Source of the DNA: Streptomyces caelestis
Lineage (GTDB): Bacteria > Actinomycetota > Actinomycetes > Streptomycetales > Streptomycetaceae
DNA length: 64,000 nt
NCBI RefSeq assembly: GCF_001279005.1
Contig: NZ_LGCN01000002.1
Coordinates: forward strand, 62,001 to 126,000
Direction of reading: 5' to 3'
Shown here piece by piece: positions 7,520 to 15,751 of this stretch (within the stretch, counting starts at the first letter, position 1; every line of letters begins with the position of its first letter). The notes under the pieces were generated by a model. That model had not been told where the DNA came from, did no database searches, and saw only the letters and a program-made list of their open reading frames with translations. The translations under genes and the position numbers were made by a program.

Positions 7520-8326
7520 ATGAGACGTTCCCGAATCGTCCTCTTCCTCGGCTCGCTCCTCCTCGCCGTCACCACCGCCCTGACCGGGGCCGCGACGGCG
7601 CAGGCGTCCCCACAGGCCGCCGCGGGCGGCTATGTGGCCCTCGGCGACTCCTACGCCTCCGGTGTCGGAGCCGGCAGCTACATCTCCGGCAGCGGCGACT
7701 GCAAGCGCAGCACGAAGGCCCACCCCTACCTCTGGGCGGCCGCCAACTCCCCCTCGTCCTTCGACTTCAAGGCCTGCTCCGGCGCCCGAACGGGTGATGT
7801 CCTCTCCGGTCAGCTCGGCACGCTCTCCACCTCGACCGGCCTGGTCTCGATCAGCGTCGGCGGCAACGACGCCGGCTTCGCCGACGTCATGACGACCTGT
7901 GTGCTCCAGTCCGACAGCACCTGCCTCTCGCGGATCGCCACCGCGAAGGCGTACGTCGACTCGACGCTGCCCGGCAAGCTCGACGGCGTCTACTCGGCGA
8001 TCCGCGACCGGGCCCCCAACGCCCGCGTCGTGGTGCTCGGCTACCCCCGCTTCTACGAGCTCGGCACCTCCTGCATCGGTCTCTCCGAGACCAAGCGGAA
8101 GGCGGTCAACGACGCCGCCGACCACCTCGACAACGCCATCGCCCGGCGCGCCGGCGCCCACGGCTTCACCTTCGGCGACGTACGCGCCACCTTCACCGGC
8201 CACGAGATCTGCTCCGGCAGCTCCTGGCTGCACAGCGTGGACTGGCTCAACATCGGCAACTCGTACCACCCGACGGCCGCCGGACAGTCCGGCGGCTATC
8301 TGCCGGTGCTCGACGCGGTGGCCTGA
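7520..8326 (+). CDS. Secreted SGNH/GDSL lipase-esterase
   Basis: A 268-residue exported hydrolase. Residues 1-30 form a signal peptide (RRSRIVLFLG..., cleavage after AQA). The mature protein has block I GDSYASG with the nucleophile Ser, block III GGND, and block V with the catalytic His in SYHPT. Six Cys residues can form the three disulfides known in the Streptomyces rimosus GDSL lipase, which this closely resembles. It hydrolyses esters and lipids outside the cell. A strong AAGGGAGG ribosome site lies upstream. The gene converges with the kinase gene, leaving only three bases between stops. Confidence 0.93.
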   Translation: MRRSRIVLFLGSLLLAVTTALTGAATAQASPQAAAGGYVALGDSYASGVGAGSYISGSGDCKRSTKAHPYLWAAANSPSSFDFKACSGARTGDVLSGQLGTLSTSTGLVSISVGGNDAGFADVMTTCVLQSDSTCLSRIATAKAYVDSTLPGKLDGVYSAIRDRAPNARVVVLGYPRFYELGTSCIGLSETKRKAVNDAADHLDNAIARRAGAHGFTFGDVRATFTGHEICSGSSWLHSVDWLNIGNSYHPTAAGQSGGYLPVLDAVA

Positions 8327-8329
8327 CCC

Positions 8330-9985
8330 TCAGGACCCGTCGTCCGAACCGGAAGGAGAGGCGGAGGCCCCGTCCGGCGGGGTCTCCGTCTCGCACGTCA
8401 CCGAGAACGGCACCGTCCCGGAGGCCGTCCGCACCGGCTTTCGGACCTCCACGCCGATCTCGCTCCGATACGTCCCGGTCTCCGGGTACGTCGTCACGAC
8501 CACCGTGTCGTGCCGCGTACGCCCGCCCCCCTCGGGGAACGACAGCGTCCGCCAGCCCGGATCGTCCACCGAGCCGTCCTCGGCCACCCAGCGGTAGGAG
8601 ACCTCGGCCGGCAACCGCCCCACCGTGAACGTCGCCGTGAACGCGGGCGCCCGCTCGTGCGCCGGCGGACAGCCTCCGGAGTACTCCGTGTGCGCGCCGG
8701 TCACCGTCACCGACACCGTCTGCGGCGGGGGAGTGGACTTTCCTTTCTCCTCCTTCTCCTCCCCGCTCGCGGTGGGGGACGGCGTCGGACCGTCCGTCCT
8801 CGGCACACCGCCGTCGTCCCCGTCGTCACCGGTCCGCGCGGGCGAACTCGCCCGGTCCCCGGCCCCCTTGGCGTCGGGCTCGCCGCTCCCGCGGTCCAGC
8901 AGCGCGTACGTCAGCCCGGCCAGCGCCAGTGCCAGGACGACCGCACCCGCCACCAGGGCGATCGCGGCACGCCGGTCGCGCCCGGGCCGGCCGGCCGTGG
9001 TGGTCGCCGCTCCCGCGACCGGCGCCGGGGAAGCGGGCGCGTACGTCTTTGGCCGTGGCGGCGCGGCCACCGTCGGGGGGTACGGCGCCGAACGCGCCGT
9101 GTCCGCGCGGGGAGCGCCCCCCGCCCCGATCAGCCGCAGGTCCTGCTGCGCCCGCTCCGCCGACAGCCGCTCGGCCGGGTCCTTCCGCAACAGCCCCTCG
9201 ACGACCGGGGCGAGCGGACCGGCCCGGCGCGGGGGCGGCAACTCCTCGTCGACGATCGCCCGCAGCGTGCCGAGCGGGGTGTCCCGGCGGAAGGGCGAGT
9301 GGCCCTCGACCGCCGCGTACAGCAGCACACCGAGCGACCACAGGTCCGACCCGGGCCCGGGCGTGCGCCCCAACGCCCGCTCCGGCGCGAGGAACTCGGG
9401 CGAACCGACGACCTCCCCGGTCATGGTCAGCGCGGAGCTGCCCTCGACCATGGCGATCCCGAAGTCGGTGAGCACGACCCGCCCGTCGTTCGCGATCAGC
9501 ACGTTGGCCGGCTTCACGTCCCGGTGCAGCACCCCCGCCGCGTGCGCGGCCCGCAGTGCGCAGAGCACCTCCGCGCCGATGTGCGCGGCCCGCCGCGGCG
9601 ACAGCGGCCCCTCCGCGTCCAGCACCTCGGCCAGCGACAGACCGCGCACCAGCTCCATGACGATCCACGGCCGTCCGTCCTCGGCGGCCACGTCGTACAC
9701 CGTCACCACATTGCGGTCGGCGATCCGCGCCGCCGCCCACGCCTCCCGCTCCAGCCGGGCGTACATCCGCTCCACGTCGGACGCCGGCAGCCCGGCCGGG
9801 GCGCGCACCTCCTTGACGGCGACCTCGCGGTGCAGCACCTCGTCGCGGGCCCGCCACACGGTGCCCATGCCGCCCTCGCCCAGCGGCGACAGCAGCCGGT
9901 ACCGGCCCGCGACCACCCGTTCACCGCCCGGTTCTCCGGACACGGCGCCCCCCTTCGCAGCCGGGCGAATTCTCCCTTTCCCCAT
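8330..9985 (-). CDS. Membrane Ser/Thr protein kinase
   Basis: A 551-residue PknB-class kinase. The kinase domain (about 27-288) has the Gly loop LGEGGMGTVW, ATP Lys58 in VAVKEV, the catalytic HRDVKPANVL (Asp156) and DFG at 174-176, so it should be active. A Pro/Ala linker precedes one transmembrane helix (about 340-362). The outer ~190 residues are a Ser/Thr/Pro-rich stalk and a small beta-type domain; there are no PASTA repeats. The ATG at 9985 lacks a good ribosome site. A GTG at 9943 with AAGGGGGG upstream is a reasonable alternative. It is the last gene of the DUF4331-TPR-exporter run and may sense envelope state. Confidence 0.9.
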   Translation of the reverse strand: MGKGRIRPAAKGGAVSGEPGGERVVAGRYRLLSPLGEGGMGTVWRARDEVLHREVAVKEVRAPAGLPASDVERMYARLEREAWAAARIADRNVVTVYDVAAEDGRPWIVMELVRGLSLAEVLDAEGPLSPRRAAHIGAEVLCALRAAHAAGVLHRDVKPANVLIANDGRVVLTDFGIAMVEGSSALTMTGEVVGSPEFLAPERALGRTPGPGSDLWSLGVLLYAAVEGHSPFRRDTPLGTLRAIVDEELPPPRRAGPLAPVVEGLLRKDPAERLSAERAQQDLRLIGAGGAPRADTARSAPYPPTVAAPPRPKTYAPASPAPVAGAATTTAGRPGRDRRAAIALVAGAVVLALALAGLTYALLDRGSGEPDAKGAGDRASSPARTGDDGDDGGVPRTDGPTPSPTASGEEKEEKGKSTPPPQTVSVTVTGAHTEYSGGCPPAHERAPAFTATFTVGRLPAEVSYRWVAEDGSVDDPGWRTLSFPEGGGRTRHDTVVVTTYPETGTYRSEIGVEVRKPVRTASGTVPFSVTCETETPPDGASASPSGSDDGS

Positions 9986-9994
9986 GAAAGTAGC

Positions 9995-11503
9995 TCAGCC
10001 GAGTGCGGATGCCGCCCCCCTGAACACCAATCCGGCCCCCAGGGCCACGACGACGAACGCCGACCCCAGGGGCGCACTCCGGCGCACGAGGACCGCCCAC
10101 GGGGCCGCCGCCCAGCGGGGGCGCCGGGCCAGCAGCCCGGTCACGCCGCTGCCCGCCTTCACGACCGCGTACCCGGCCGCGGTGAGCGTCAGGGCCAGTC
10201 CGACGCCGTACGCGACGACGAGCAGCAGCCCGAACCAGGCCTGACCGAGCGCGGCGGCGCCGACCAGCACCACGACGGCGGACGGACTGGGTACCAGCCC
10301 GCCGGCGAGACCGAGCAGGATCGTGCCGCGCAGGGTGGGGGCGGTGGGGTGGGTGTGGGTGCGGCCGCCGTGGGTGTGCGTGTGTCCGTGCGGGTGCGGG
10401 TGCGGGTGCGGGTGCGGGTGACCGTGCTCGTGTTCGGGGCCGTGCTCGTGCCCGTGGTGGTGCGTGGGGTTCCGGTTGCGCAGGGCCCGGCGTACGAGGC
10501 TCGCGCCGGCCAGGGTGACGAGGACGCCGCTCGCGACGCCCAGCCAGGCGATCACCGAGGGCGCGGCGGCCGAACCGGCCGTGACCAGCAGCCCCAGGGC
10601 GACCACGCCGAGCGTGTGGGTGACCGTGACCGAGGCGGCCATGGGCAGCACGTCACGCAGCCGGGCCCGGCCTCCACGCGCCGCCGCCGTCGCGGCCATG
10701 AGGGTCTTGCCGTGACCGGGGGCGAGCGCGTGCAGCGCGCCGAGCCCGACGGCGAGCAGCAGCGCGAGCGCGGCGAAACCCGCGGTCAGGTCGCGCCGGG
10801 CGACGAGGTCGTCGAGCGCGCGGGTCCAGCGGTCGGCACCGCGCGGGAGCACGGCGGAGGCGGGCGCTTCCGCCTCCGCCTCCGCCTCCGCCAGAGCCGG
10901 GCCGCCGGGGCGGATGCGCAGGGCCGCGGCCCTGGTGTCGGCCGGGGAGGAGAGCAGCCTCTCCGGATACCGGGTCAGTTCGCCGGAGAGCGAGGCGGTC
11001 GGCACGTCCGAGGCGGTGAGCGTCGTACGGTCGCCCCGCGCGGTGATCTCCCGCCAGCCCGGCCCGGACGACGCGCCCGCCCCGCGGAAGCGGAGGTCGG
11101 CCGTTTCACCCTCGGGGAGGGGCACGGTCAGCCCGCACTCCACGCGCAGGGTGTCGAGCCCCGCCTGACCGGGCCGCACGCGCACGCGGGAGGCGCCCAC
11201 GGTGAGCGGGACCGCCCGCCCGTCGACCCGGACCTCGCTGTCCCGCGCGGCGGCGGCACAGCGCTGCCGGGCCCACGCGTCCCGGCCCAGCCGTTCGATG
11301 TCCGGCCCGGCCTGGGCGGCCGGGATCTCGGCGAGGTCCTCGACGTGGTGGACGCGGAGTTCACCGGGGGCGGCCACCAGCCCGTCGTAGCGGTTGACGG
11401 TGAAGTTGCCGAGCGGGTGCGCGCTCGCCGGGCCGGCCGGGACCAGCGCGAGCGCGCAGGCGGCGAGGACGGTGGTACCGGCGGCGATGCGGCGGGGGTT
11501 CAA
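9995..11503 (-). CDS. RcnA/HupE-like nickel-cobalt exporter with secreted N-domain
   Basis: A 502-residue membrane protein. Residues 1-28 are a signal peptide. Residues 29-230 form an extracytoplasmic domain opening HPLGNFTVN, as in HupE/UreJ-associated proteins. The C-terminal half has about six helices with the RcnA-like metal motif HALAPGHGKT (258-267) and a cytosolic loop of 17 His between residues 348 and 386. RcnA-type proteins export Ni and Co; the direction here is inferred from that motif. It starts at TTG 11503, overlapping the TPR stop as TTGA. An Ala-Glu hexanucleotide repeat lies before the membrane part. Confidence 0.85.
   Translation of the reverse strand: MNPRRIAAGTTVLAACALALVPAGPASAHPLGNFTVNRYDGLVAAPGELRVHHVEDLAEIPAAQAGPDIERLGRDAWARQRCAAAARDSEVRVDGRAVPLTVGASRVRVRPGQAGLDTLRVECGLTVPLPEGETADLRFRGAGASSGPGWREITARGDRTTLTASDVPTASLSGELTRYPERLLSSPADTRAAALRIRPGGPALAEAEAEAEAPASAVLPRGADRWTRALDDLVARRDLTAGFAALALLLAVGLGALHALAPGHGKTLMAATAAARGGRARLRDVLPMAASVTVTHTLGVVALGLLVTAGSAAAPSVIAWLGVASGVLVTLAGASLVRRALRNRNPTHHHGHEHGPEHEHGHPHPHPHPHPHGHTHTHGGRTHTHPTAPTLRGTILLGLAGGLVPSPSAVVVLVGAAALGQAWFGLLLVVAYGVGLALTLTAAGYAVVKAGSGVTGLLARRPRWAAAPWAVLVRRSAPLGSAFVVVALGAGLVFRGAASALG
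10349..10462 (-). repeat. Coding tandem repeat for the His-rich metal loop
   Basis: The loop of the exporter is encoded by tandem hexamers (GGGTGC on the plus strand, repeated about five times around 10393-10422) giving alternating His-Pro, then His-Thr and His-Gly. The region is prone to slippage in whole repeat units, which would change His number without a frameshift. Confidence 0.75.
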
Positions 11504-13338
11504 CGTGCCGCCTCCAGTTCCTTCAGCGCGGCGCGGGCCGCACGGGCGCCGGGCGGGGAGAAGCCGGGGTTCAGCTCCAGCGCGGCGGTGAGGGAGCGGC
11601 GGGCGGCGCGGTCGTGCCCGGTGGCCTTCTCGATCACGCCCCGGTGGTAGAGGAAGGCGGCGTCGCGGTAGCCGGTGGCCGTGGCGCGGCGGGCGTACGG
11701 AAGGGCCTCCTCGTCGCGGCCGTTGACGTGCAGGGCCCAGGCGAGGGCGTCCGCGGTGTGCACGCTGTGCCGCCGGTCCCACTCCGCGCGGGCCGCGCGC
11801 AGCGCCTCACCGGCGTCCCCGTGGTCGGCGGCGGCGAGCGCGGTGTCGAGGTCGGCGTCGACCCCGCCGGCCCGGGCCAGCGCGGTCCAGGCGTCGACGA
11901 GGGCGTACTGGTCGCGCGCCTTCGCGCGGTCGCCGTCGGCGCCGCGCTCCTCGTACAGTTCGCCGAGCGCGACCAGCGGGCCGGGCAGCGGGGAGCGGAC
12001 GACGACCTGCTCCAGCGTCTTCACGGCGCCCGCGCGGTCGCCGCCCGCGGCCTGTGCGCGGGCCCGGCCCTCCAGGGCGGGGAGGTAGCCGTCGTCGGCG
12101 GCGAGCGCCCGCGCGTAGTGCGTGAGAGCCGCCTCGTACTCGCCCTGGTTCCAGGCGAGTTGCCCCAGCGCGGTCGCGACGTACGCCACGTCCGCGGGCG
12201 AGGACGCGCCGTCGAGGGCCCGCCGCAGCACCTCCCGCGCGGTGCGCACGTCACCGCGCAGTTCCCGCACGTACGCGTACCGCGTGAACACGGGCACCCC
12301 CGGCCGCCTGCGGTCGGCGGTGGCGGCGGCGTCGGCGGCCTCCTCGTACCGGCCGAGTTCGACCAGCGCGTCGATGCGGGAGCACAGGGCGCGTTCGCTG
12401 TGGGGGTTCTGCTCCAGCGCCCGGTCGGCGTACGCCAGGGCGCCGGTGAAGTCGTGCCGCGCGGCGGCGAGGGCGGCCCGTCCGGCGAGGGCCCGCTCGT
12501 TGCCGGGTGCGAGCGCGAGGGAACGCTCGAGCGCCCGCTCGGCCTGCGGATAGCGCGAGGGGTCCCCCTGGGTCCGCGCCTGCTCGACGTAGGCGGTTCC
12601 GAGGGTGGCCCAGCCGCCGAAGTCCCGTGGCTGCGCCCGCAGGTGGGCCTGCAACGACCGGATTCCGGCCCCGAGGTCACCCCCGGCGAGCGCCCCGGCG
12701 GCGACCACCGGCGCGGCGCCGGCCGCCCCGGCCCGCCCCTCGTCCCGGCCGCCTTCCACCGCGACGGCCCCGGCGGTCATCGCGACGGCCAGCAGCCCGG
12801 CGCACACGGTGAGGCGCGCCCAGCGCGACCGCCGCGCGGCAGCGGAGAACCGCCGCGGCGCGCCGACCCGCTGCCCCGCGCCGCCCGCACCGGCCGGTCC
12901 GGGGTCCCGACCGTGGCCGTCGGCGCCCGCACCGGCCGGTCCGAGGTCCTCGCCCCCGCCGTCGGCGGCCGGGGCGGACGGCGCGCGGCGGCCGTCCTCG
13001 TCCTCGGGCGGGGTCCCGCACCGGCGGTGCGTCCGCCCCTCGGACACGTCCTCACCGGGGCCCGTCCGGTGCTCCGCCGCCGCTTCCCGCCCGCCGTCCG
13101 TCCGGCGGCCGTCCACCGCGCGCCGGAAGGCCGCCGGCTCGGGGCCGGCCGCCGGCACGCGCCATCGGTCCGGCTCCCGGGGCGGCGGCCCCTGGGCCCC
13201 GGGCCGGGCACGTCCCCCGTCCGGGCCGCGGCGATGCGCCGCCTCGTCCGGTGTCCTGTCGTGGCCGGGTTCCGCCGGCGAGGGCGGTTCGGCGCCGCGC
13301 CCGCCGTTCGGAGGGCTGCCGTGGGTACGCGGAGGCAT
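11500..13338 (-). CDS. Membrane-anchored tetratricopeptide repeat protein
   Basis: A 612-residue protein. It has a disordered Pro/Arg/Gly-rich N-terminal ~170 residues, one transmembrane helix (about 174-194), then about eight TPR-like helical pairs to the end (for example LGTAYVEQARTQGDPSRYPQ and ALAWALHVNGRDEEALPYARRAT). With no cleavable signal, the N-terminus should be inside and the TPR solenoid outside, where it could scaffold the DUF4331 protein or the exporter. It sits 94 bases after DUF4331 and overlaps the exporter gene by four bases. The long N-terminal tail may be partly over-predicted. Confidence 0.85.
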   Translation of the reverse strand: MPPRTHGSPPNGGRGAEPPSPAEPGHDRTPDEAAHRRGPDGGRARPGAQGPPPREPDRWRVPAAGPEPAAFRRAVDGRRTDGGREAAAEHRTGPGEDVSEGRTHRRCGTPPEDEDGRRAPSAPAADGGGEDLGPAGAGADGHGRDPGPAGAGGAGQRVGAPRRFSAAARRSRWARLTVCAGLLAVAMTAGAVAVEGGRDEGRAGAAGAAPVVAAGALAGGDLGAGIRSLQAHLRAQPRDFGGWATLGTAYVEQARTQGDPSRYPQAERALERSLALAPGNERALAGRAALAAARHDFTGALAYADRALEQNPHSERALCSRIDALVELGRYEEAADAAATADRRRPGVPVFTRYAYVRELRGDVRTAREVLRRALDGASSPADVAYVATALGQLAWNQGEYEAALTHYARALAADDGYLPALEGRARAQAAGGDRAGAVKTLEQVVVRSPLPGPLVALGELYEERGADGDRAKARDQYALVDAWTALARAGGVDADLDTALAAADHGDAGEALRAARAEWDRRHSVHTADALAWALHVNGRDEEALPYARRATATGYRDAAFLYHRGVIEKATGHDRAARRSLTAALELNPGFSPPGARAARAALKELEAAR

Positions 13339-13432
13339 GGTCCTGCTCCTCGGTCGTTGGCCGGGTGGTGCGGGGGTCGGCGGCGCGGCCCGTGCGGTGA
13401 GGACGGGCCGCGCCGGTCGGGGAGGGCCGGGG

Positions 13433-14965
13433 TCAGTACGCCCGGCCGCGCATCCGGCGCCACCACATCAGCGCCGCGCCGATCAGCAGCAGCCCGCCGG
13501 CCCCCGCACCGGCGGACGCGGCGATCAGGACCGTGTCGTCGGCCCCCTCCGCACCCGTCGGCCGCAGCGCGTCACCGAGCTGGCTGCGCACGTCGTCGCC
13601 GCCGTCCACGCCCTCGGCGAGCGGACCGCGCGACCCCTCCGTCGGGTTCGCCAGATACGGGAAGGCCGCCCCGAACTCCTTGTCGTTGGCGTCGACCGCG
13701 TCCCCCAGGTCGTTCTCCGCCCCGACCAGCTCCCCCTCGACGACCTGGAGCGAGGCGTCGATCACGTCGTCGGTGAGGCGGCGGCCGTTCGGGAAGCCGG
13801 CGGTGTCCCCGTCGAGGACACCGAGCCGCTTGGGCTCGGCGGCGGGCTTGATGGAGGTGTTGAGGCGCAACTGCTCCGACGGCGTCACGTGCGGCGGCTG
13901 GTTGAGCCCCTCGACGCCCTTCAGGAACACGTCGACCAGGTCGTCGCGAGGCCCGTCCGGCGCCGGGATCTTGTAGATCGCCTCGATGAGCTTCGGCAGC
14001 TCCGGCTCGGTGACGTTCTTCAGGAACCGCGCGTCGTCCCGGGGCGCGGACGCGTTGAACGCGTCCTTGTCCTTCAGCGGGTTGACGACCTCGTTCACCA
14101 GCGGGTTGCCCAGGCGCGAGACCTGTACGAAGTCACCCTGGGCGTTCTTGCGCTGCGTCGTCGACCAGATGCCGACGACCGGCTGCTCGTGCGACTCGGT
14201 GATGAGGCCGTTGGGCACCTGAAGGGCGATCGAGTTGACGTTGTAGCCCTTGAGGGTGTCGTTGCCGACCTCGGAGAGGTTCCCGCCGTACAGCAGGTCG
14301 AAGACCCGCAGGTCCAGGAAGAACGGGTCGTCGGCCTGCCCGGCGAACGTCTGCGCGCCCCCGGCGAGCTCGTGTACCGCCTGCTCGCGCAGGGTGTCGT
14401 AGTCCGGCATCGACGCCTTGCCGACGTTCGACGGCGCCACCGGCACGTCGTCGGCGACCTTGGTCCTCGACACCGCCTTCAGGTCGCGCAGCTTGATCAG
14501 TTCGAGGTCGTACGTCTGCGTGATGTTGAGGTCGGGGTCGTCGAGACTCTCGACCGGGCCCGTGTTGTACAGGAACGTCCTGTCGTTCTTCGTGTGGGTC
14601 CTGAACGAGTACCGGAAGACCAGGTCCTCCCGCGCGTCGCCGTCCCTGTCGACGCGCAGGTCGTACTGCGCGTCCTCGGCGAACGTGAAGAAGTTCGGTC
14701 CGCCGGCCGGCTCCTCGAAGGGGATCCAGTTCGCGATGATCGTCGTCGTGTCCGGCCTGTCGGGGCTGACGAACGCGTACAGGTCCGTGTTGTCGTACTG
14801 CGGGGCGCCCGAGACCAGCGGGGCCTCCCGGTGGCTGGAGGCGGAGGCCGCCTCGGGCCCCAGCGCGGTCGCGCCGACGGCCGCGAGCCCCCCGGCGGCC
14901 AGCGCGCCGCAGATCAGGGTCGCGAGACTCCCGCGCCCCGCACCGGTCCTGGAATCAGTTGTCAT
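13433..14965 (-). CDS. Secreted DUF4331 protein with C-terminal membrane anchor
   Basis: A 510-residue exported protein. Residues 1-42 form a signal peptide. Mature sequence begins SSHREAPLVSGAPQYDNTDLYAFVSPD, the hallmark of DUF4331, and extends to about residue 430. A C-terminal helix (about 478-500) and the basic tail WRRMRGRAY would anchor it in the membrane with the domain outside. DUF4331 has no established biochemical role. The ATG at 14965 has GGAGGA upstream; an in-frame extension is not needed. It heads the TPR-exporter-kinase gene run and diverges from the ECF sigma factor. Confidence 0.9.
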   Translation of the reverse strand: MTTDSRTGAGRGSLATLICGALAAGGLAAVGATALGPEAASASSHREAPLVSGAPQYDNTDLYAFVSPDRPDTTTIIANWIPFEEPAGGPNFFTFAEDAQYDLRVDRDGDAREDLVFRYSFRTHTKNDRTFLYNTGPVESLDDPDLNITQTYDLELIKLRDLKAVSRTKVADDVPVAPSNVGKASMPDYDTLREQAVHELAGGAQTFAGQADDPFFLDLRVFDLLYGGNLSEVGNDTLKGYNVNSIALQVPNGLITESHEQPVVGIWSTTQRKNAQGDFVQVSRLGNPLVNEVVNPLKDKDAFNASAPRDDARFLKNVTEPELPKLIEAIYKIPAPDGPRDDLVDVFLKGVEGLNQPPHVTPSEQLRLNTSIKPAAEPKRLGVLDGDTAGFPNGRRLTDDVIDASLQVVEGELVGAENDLGDAVDANDKEFGAAFPYLANPTEGSRGPLAEGVDGGDDVRSQLGDALRPTGAEGADDTVLIAASAGAGAGGLLLIGAALMWWRRMRGRAY

Positions 14966-15005
14966 GCCGTCCGTCCTCCGTGCCGACTTGCCTTGACGCA
15001 CCGGT

Positions 15006-15033
15006 CTTCGGAGCGGACGGCGGGCCGGATTGG
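15006..15033 (-). promoter_or_regulatory. Candidate SigK-type ECF promoter for the DUF4331 operon
   Basis: Reading the minus strand, CCAATCC (15027-15033) is followed after 15 bases by CCGAAG (15006-15011), about 40 bases before the DUF4331 start codon. This resembles the -35/-10 pair known for mycobacterial SigK (CCATCC and CCGAAT). The divergent gene encodes a SigK-group sigma factor. It is a sequence-level prediction only. Confidence 0.5.
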
Positions 15034-15208
15034 TCGAGTGCGGGAATTCATCCGGGCCCCCTCCCGCGGGGTCCGTACGCCCGTGGCGTTTCTCGCCGCC
15101 GACCCGCGTTTTCGGTCCCGCGATCCGTACTTACCGTCCGGAGGCTCGCTCGCCGCGCATGCCTCGTGTGACCGGGCGGCCCGCCGGGGCCGGAGAGGGG
15201 GATGCGCG

Positions 15209-15751
15209 TTGGAGGCGGACGAGCTGCTGGTGCTGGTGGCCCAAGGTGACCAGAAGGCGTTCGAGGACCTGTACGGGCTGGTCTCCGGGCCGGTGTACGG
15301 GCTGGTGCGGCGCGTGGTGCGCGATCCCGCCCAGTCCGAGGAGGTGGCCCAGGAGGTGCTGCTCGAACTCTGGCGCTCCGCCGCGCGGTTCGACCCCGGC
15401 CGGGGCAGCGCGCTGTCCTGGGTCCTCACCCTCGCCCACCGCCGCGCCGTCGACCGGGTGCGCAGCGCCCGCGCGGCCGGCGAACGCGAGCGGCGCGAGG
15501 CCCGGCGCGGCCACGGCCCCGCCTTCGACCAGGTCGCCGAGGAGGTGGAGGCCGGACTCGAACGCGAGTGGGTGCGCCGCTGCCTGGACCGCCTCACCGC
15601 ACTCCAGAGACAGTCGGTCACCCTCGCCTACTACGACGGCTATACCTACCGGGAGGTGGCCGAGCGGCTGTCGCTCCCGCTGGGCACGGTCAAGACCCGC
15701 ATGCGCGACGGACTGACCCGTCTGCGCGACTGCCTGGGAGGCGCGGCATGA
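15209..15751 (+). CDS. sigK: ECF sigma factor, SigK group (ECF19)
   Basis: A 180-residue sigma factor. Region 2 is residues about 10-80, including VVRDPAQSEEVAQEVLLELWRS and RGSALSWVLTLAHRRAVDRVR. Region 4 is about 120-175 with LTALQRQSVTLAYYDGYTYREVAERL and PLGTVKTRMRDGL. The alternative ATG at 15202 is out of frame. TTG at 15209 is chosen: it follows GGAGAGGGGG and starts the conserved part. Its stop overlaps the anti-sigma start as ATGA. Together with the RskA-type partner this matches the SigK-RskA pairs, in which the sigma is held at the membrane until a signal triggers proteolysis. Likely targets are itself and the divergent DUF4331 operon. Confidence 0.9.
   Translation: MEADELLVLVAQGDQKAFEDLYGLVSGPVYGLVRRVVRDPAQSEEVAQEVLLELWRSAARFDPGRGSALSWVLTLAHRRAVDRVRSARAAGERERREARRGHGPAFDQVAEEVEAGLEREWVRRCLDRLTALQRQSVTLAYYDGYTYREVAERLSLPLGTVKTRMRDGLTRLRDCLGGAA

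Noticed and set aside
8330..9985. PASTA-domain PknB homologue
   Set aside because: The external part has no PASTA repeats. It is a Ser/Thr/Pro stalk with a small beta-type domain.
10349..10462. CRISPR-like short repeats
   Set aside because: They are in-frame hexamers inside the exporter gene encoding His-rich sequence, with no spacers.
12605..15208. Long plus-strand frame reading through the DUF4331 region into sigK
   Set aside because: The upstream part is antisense to TPR and DUF4331 genes with no ribosome site. Only the TTG start at 15209 gives the sigma factor.
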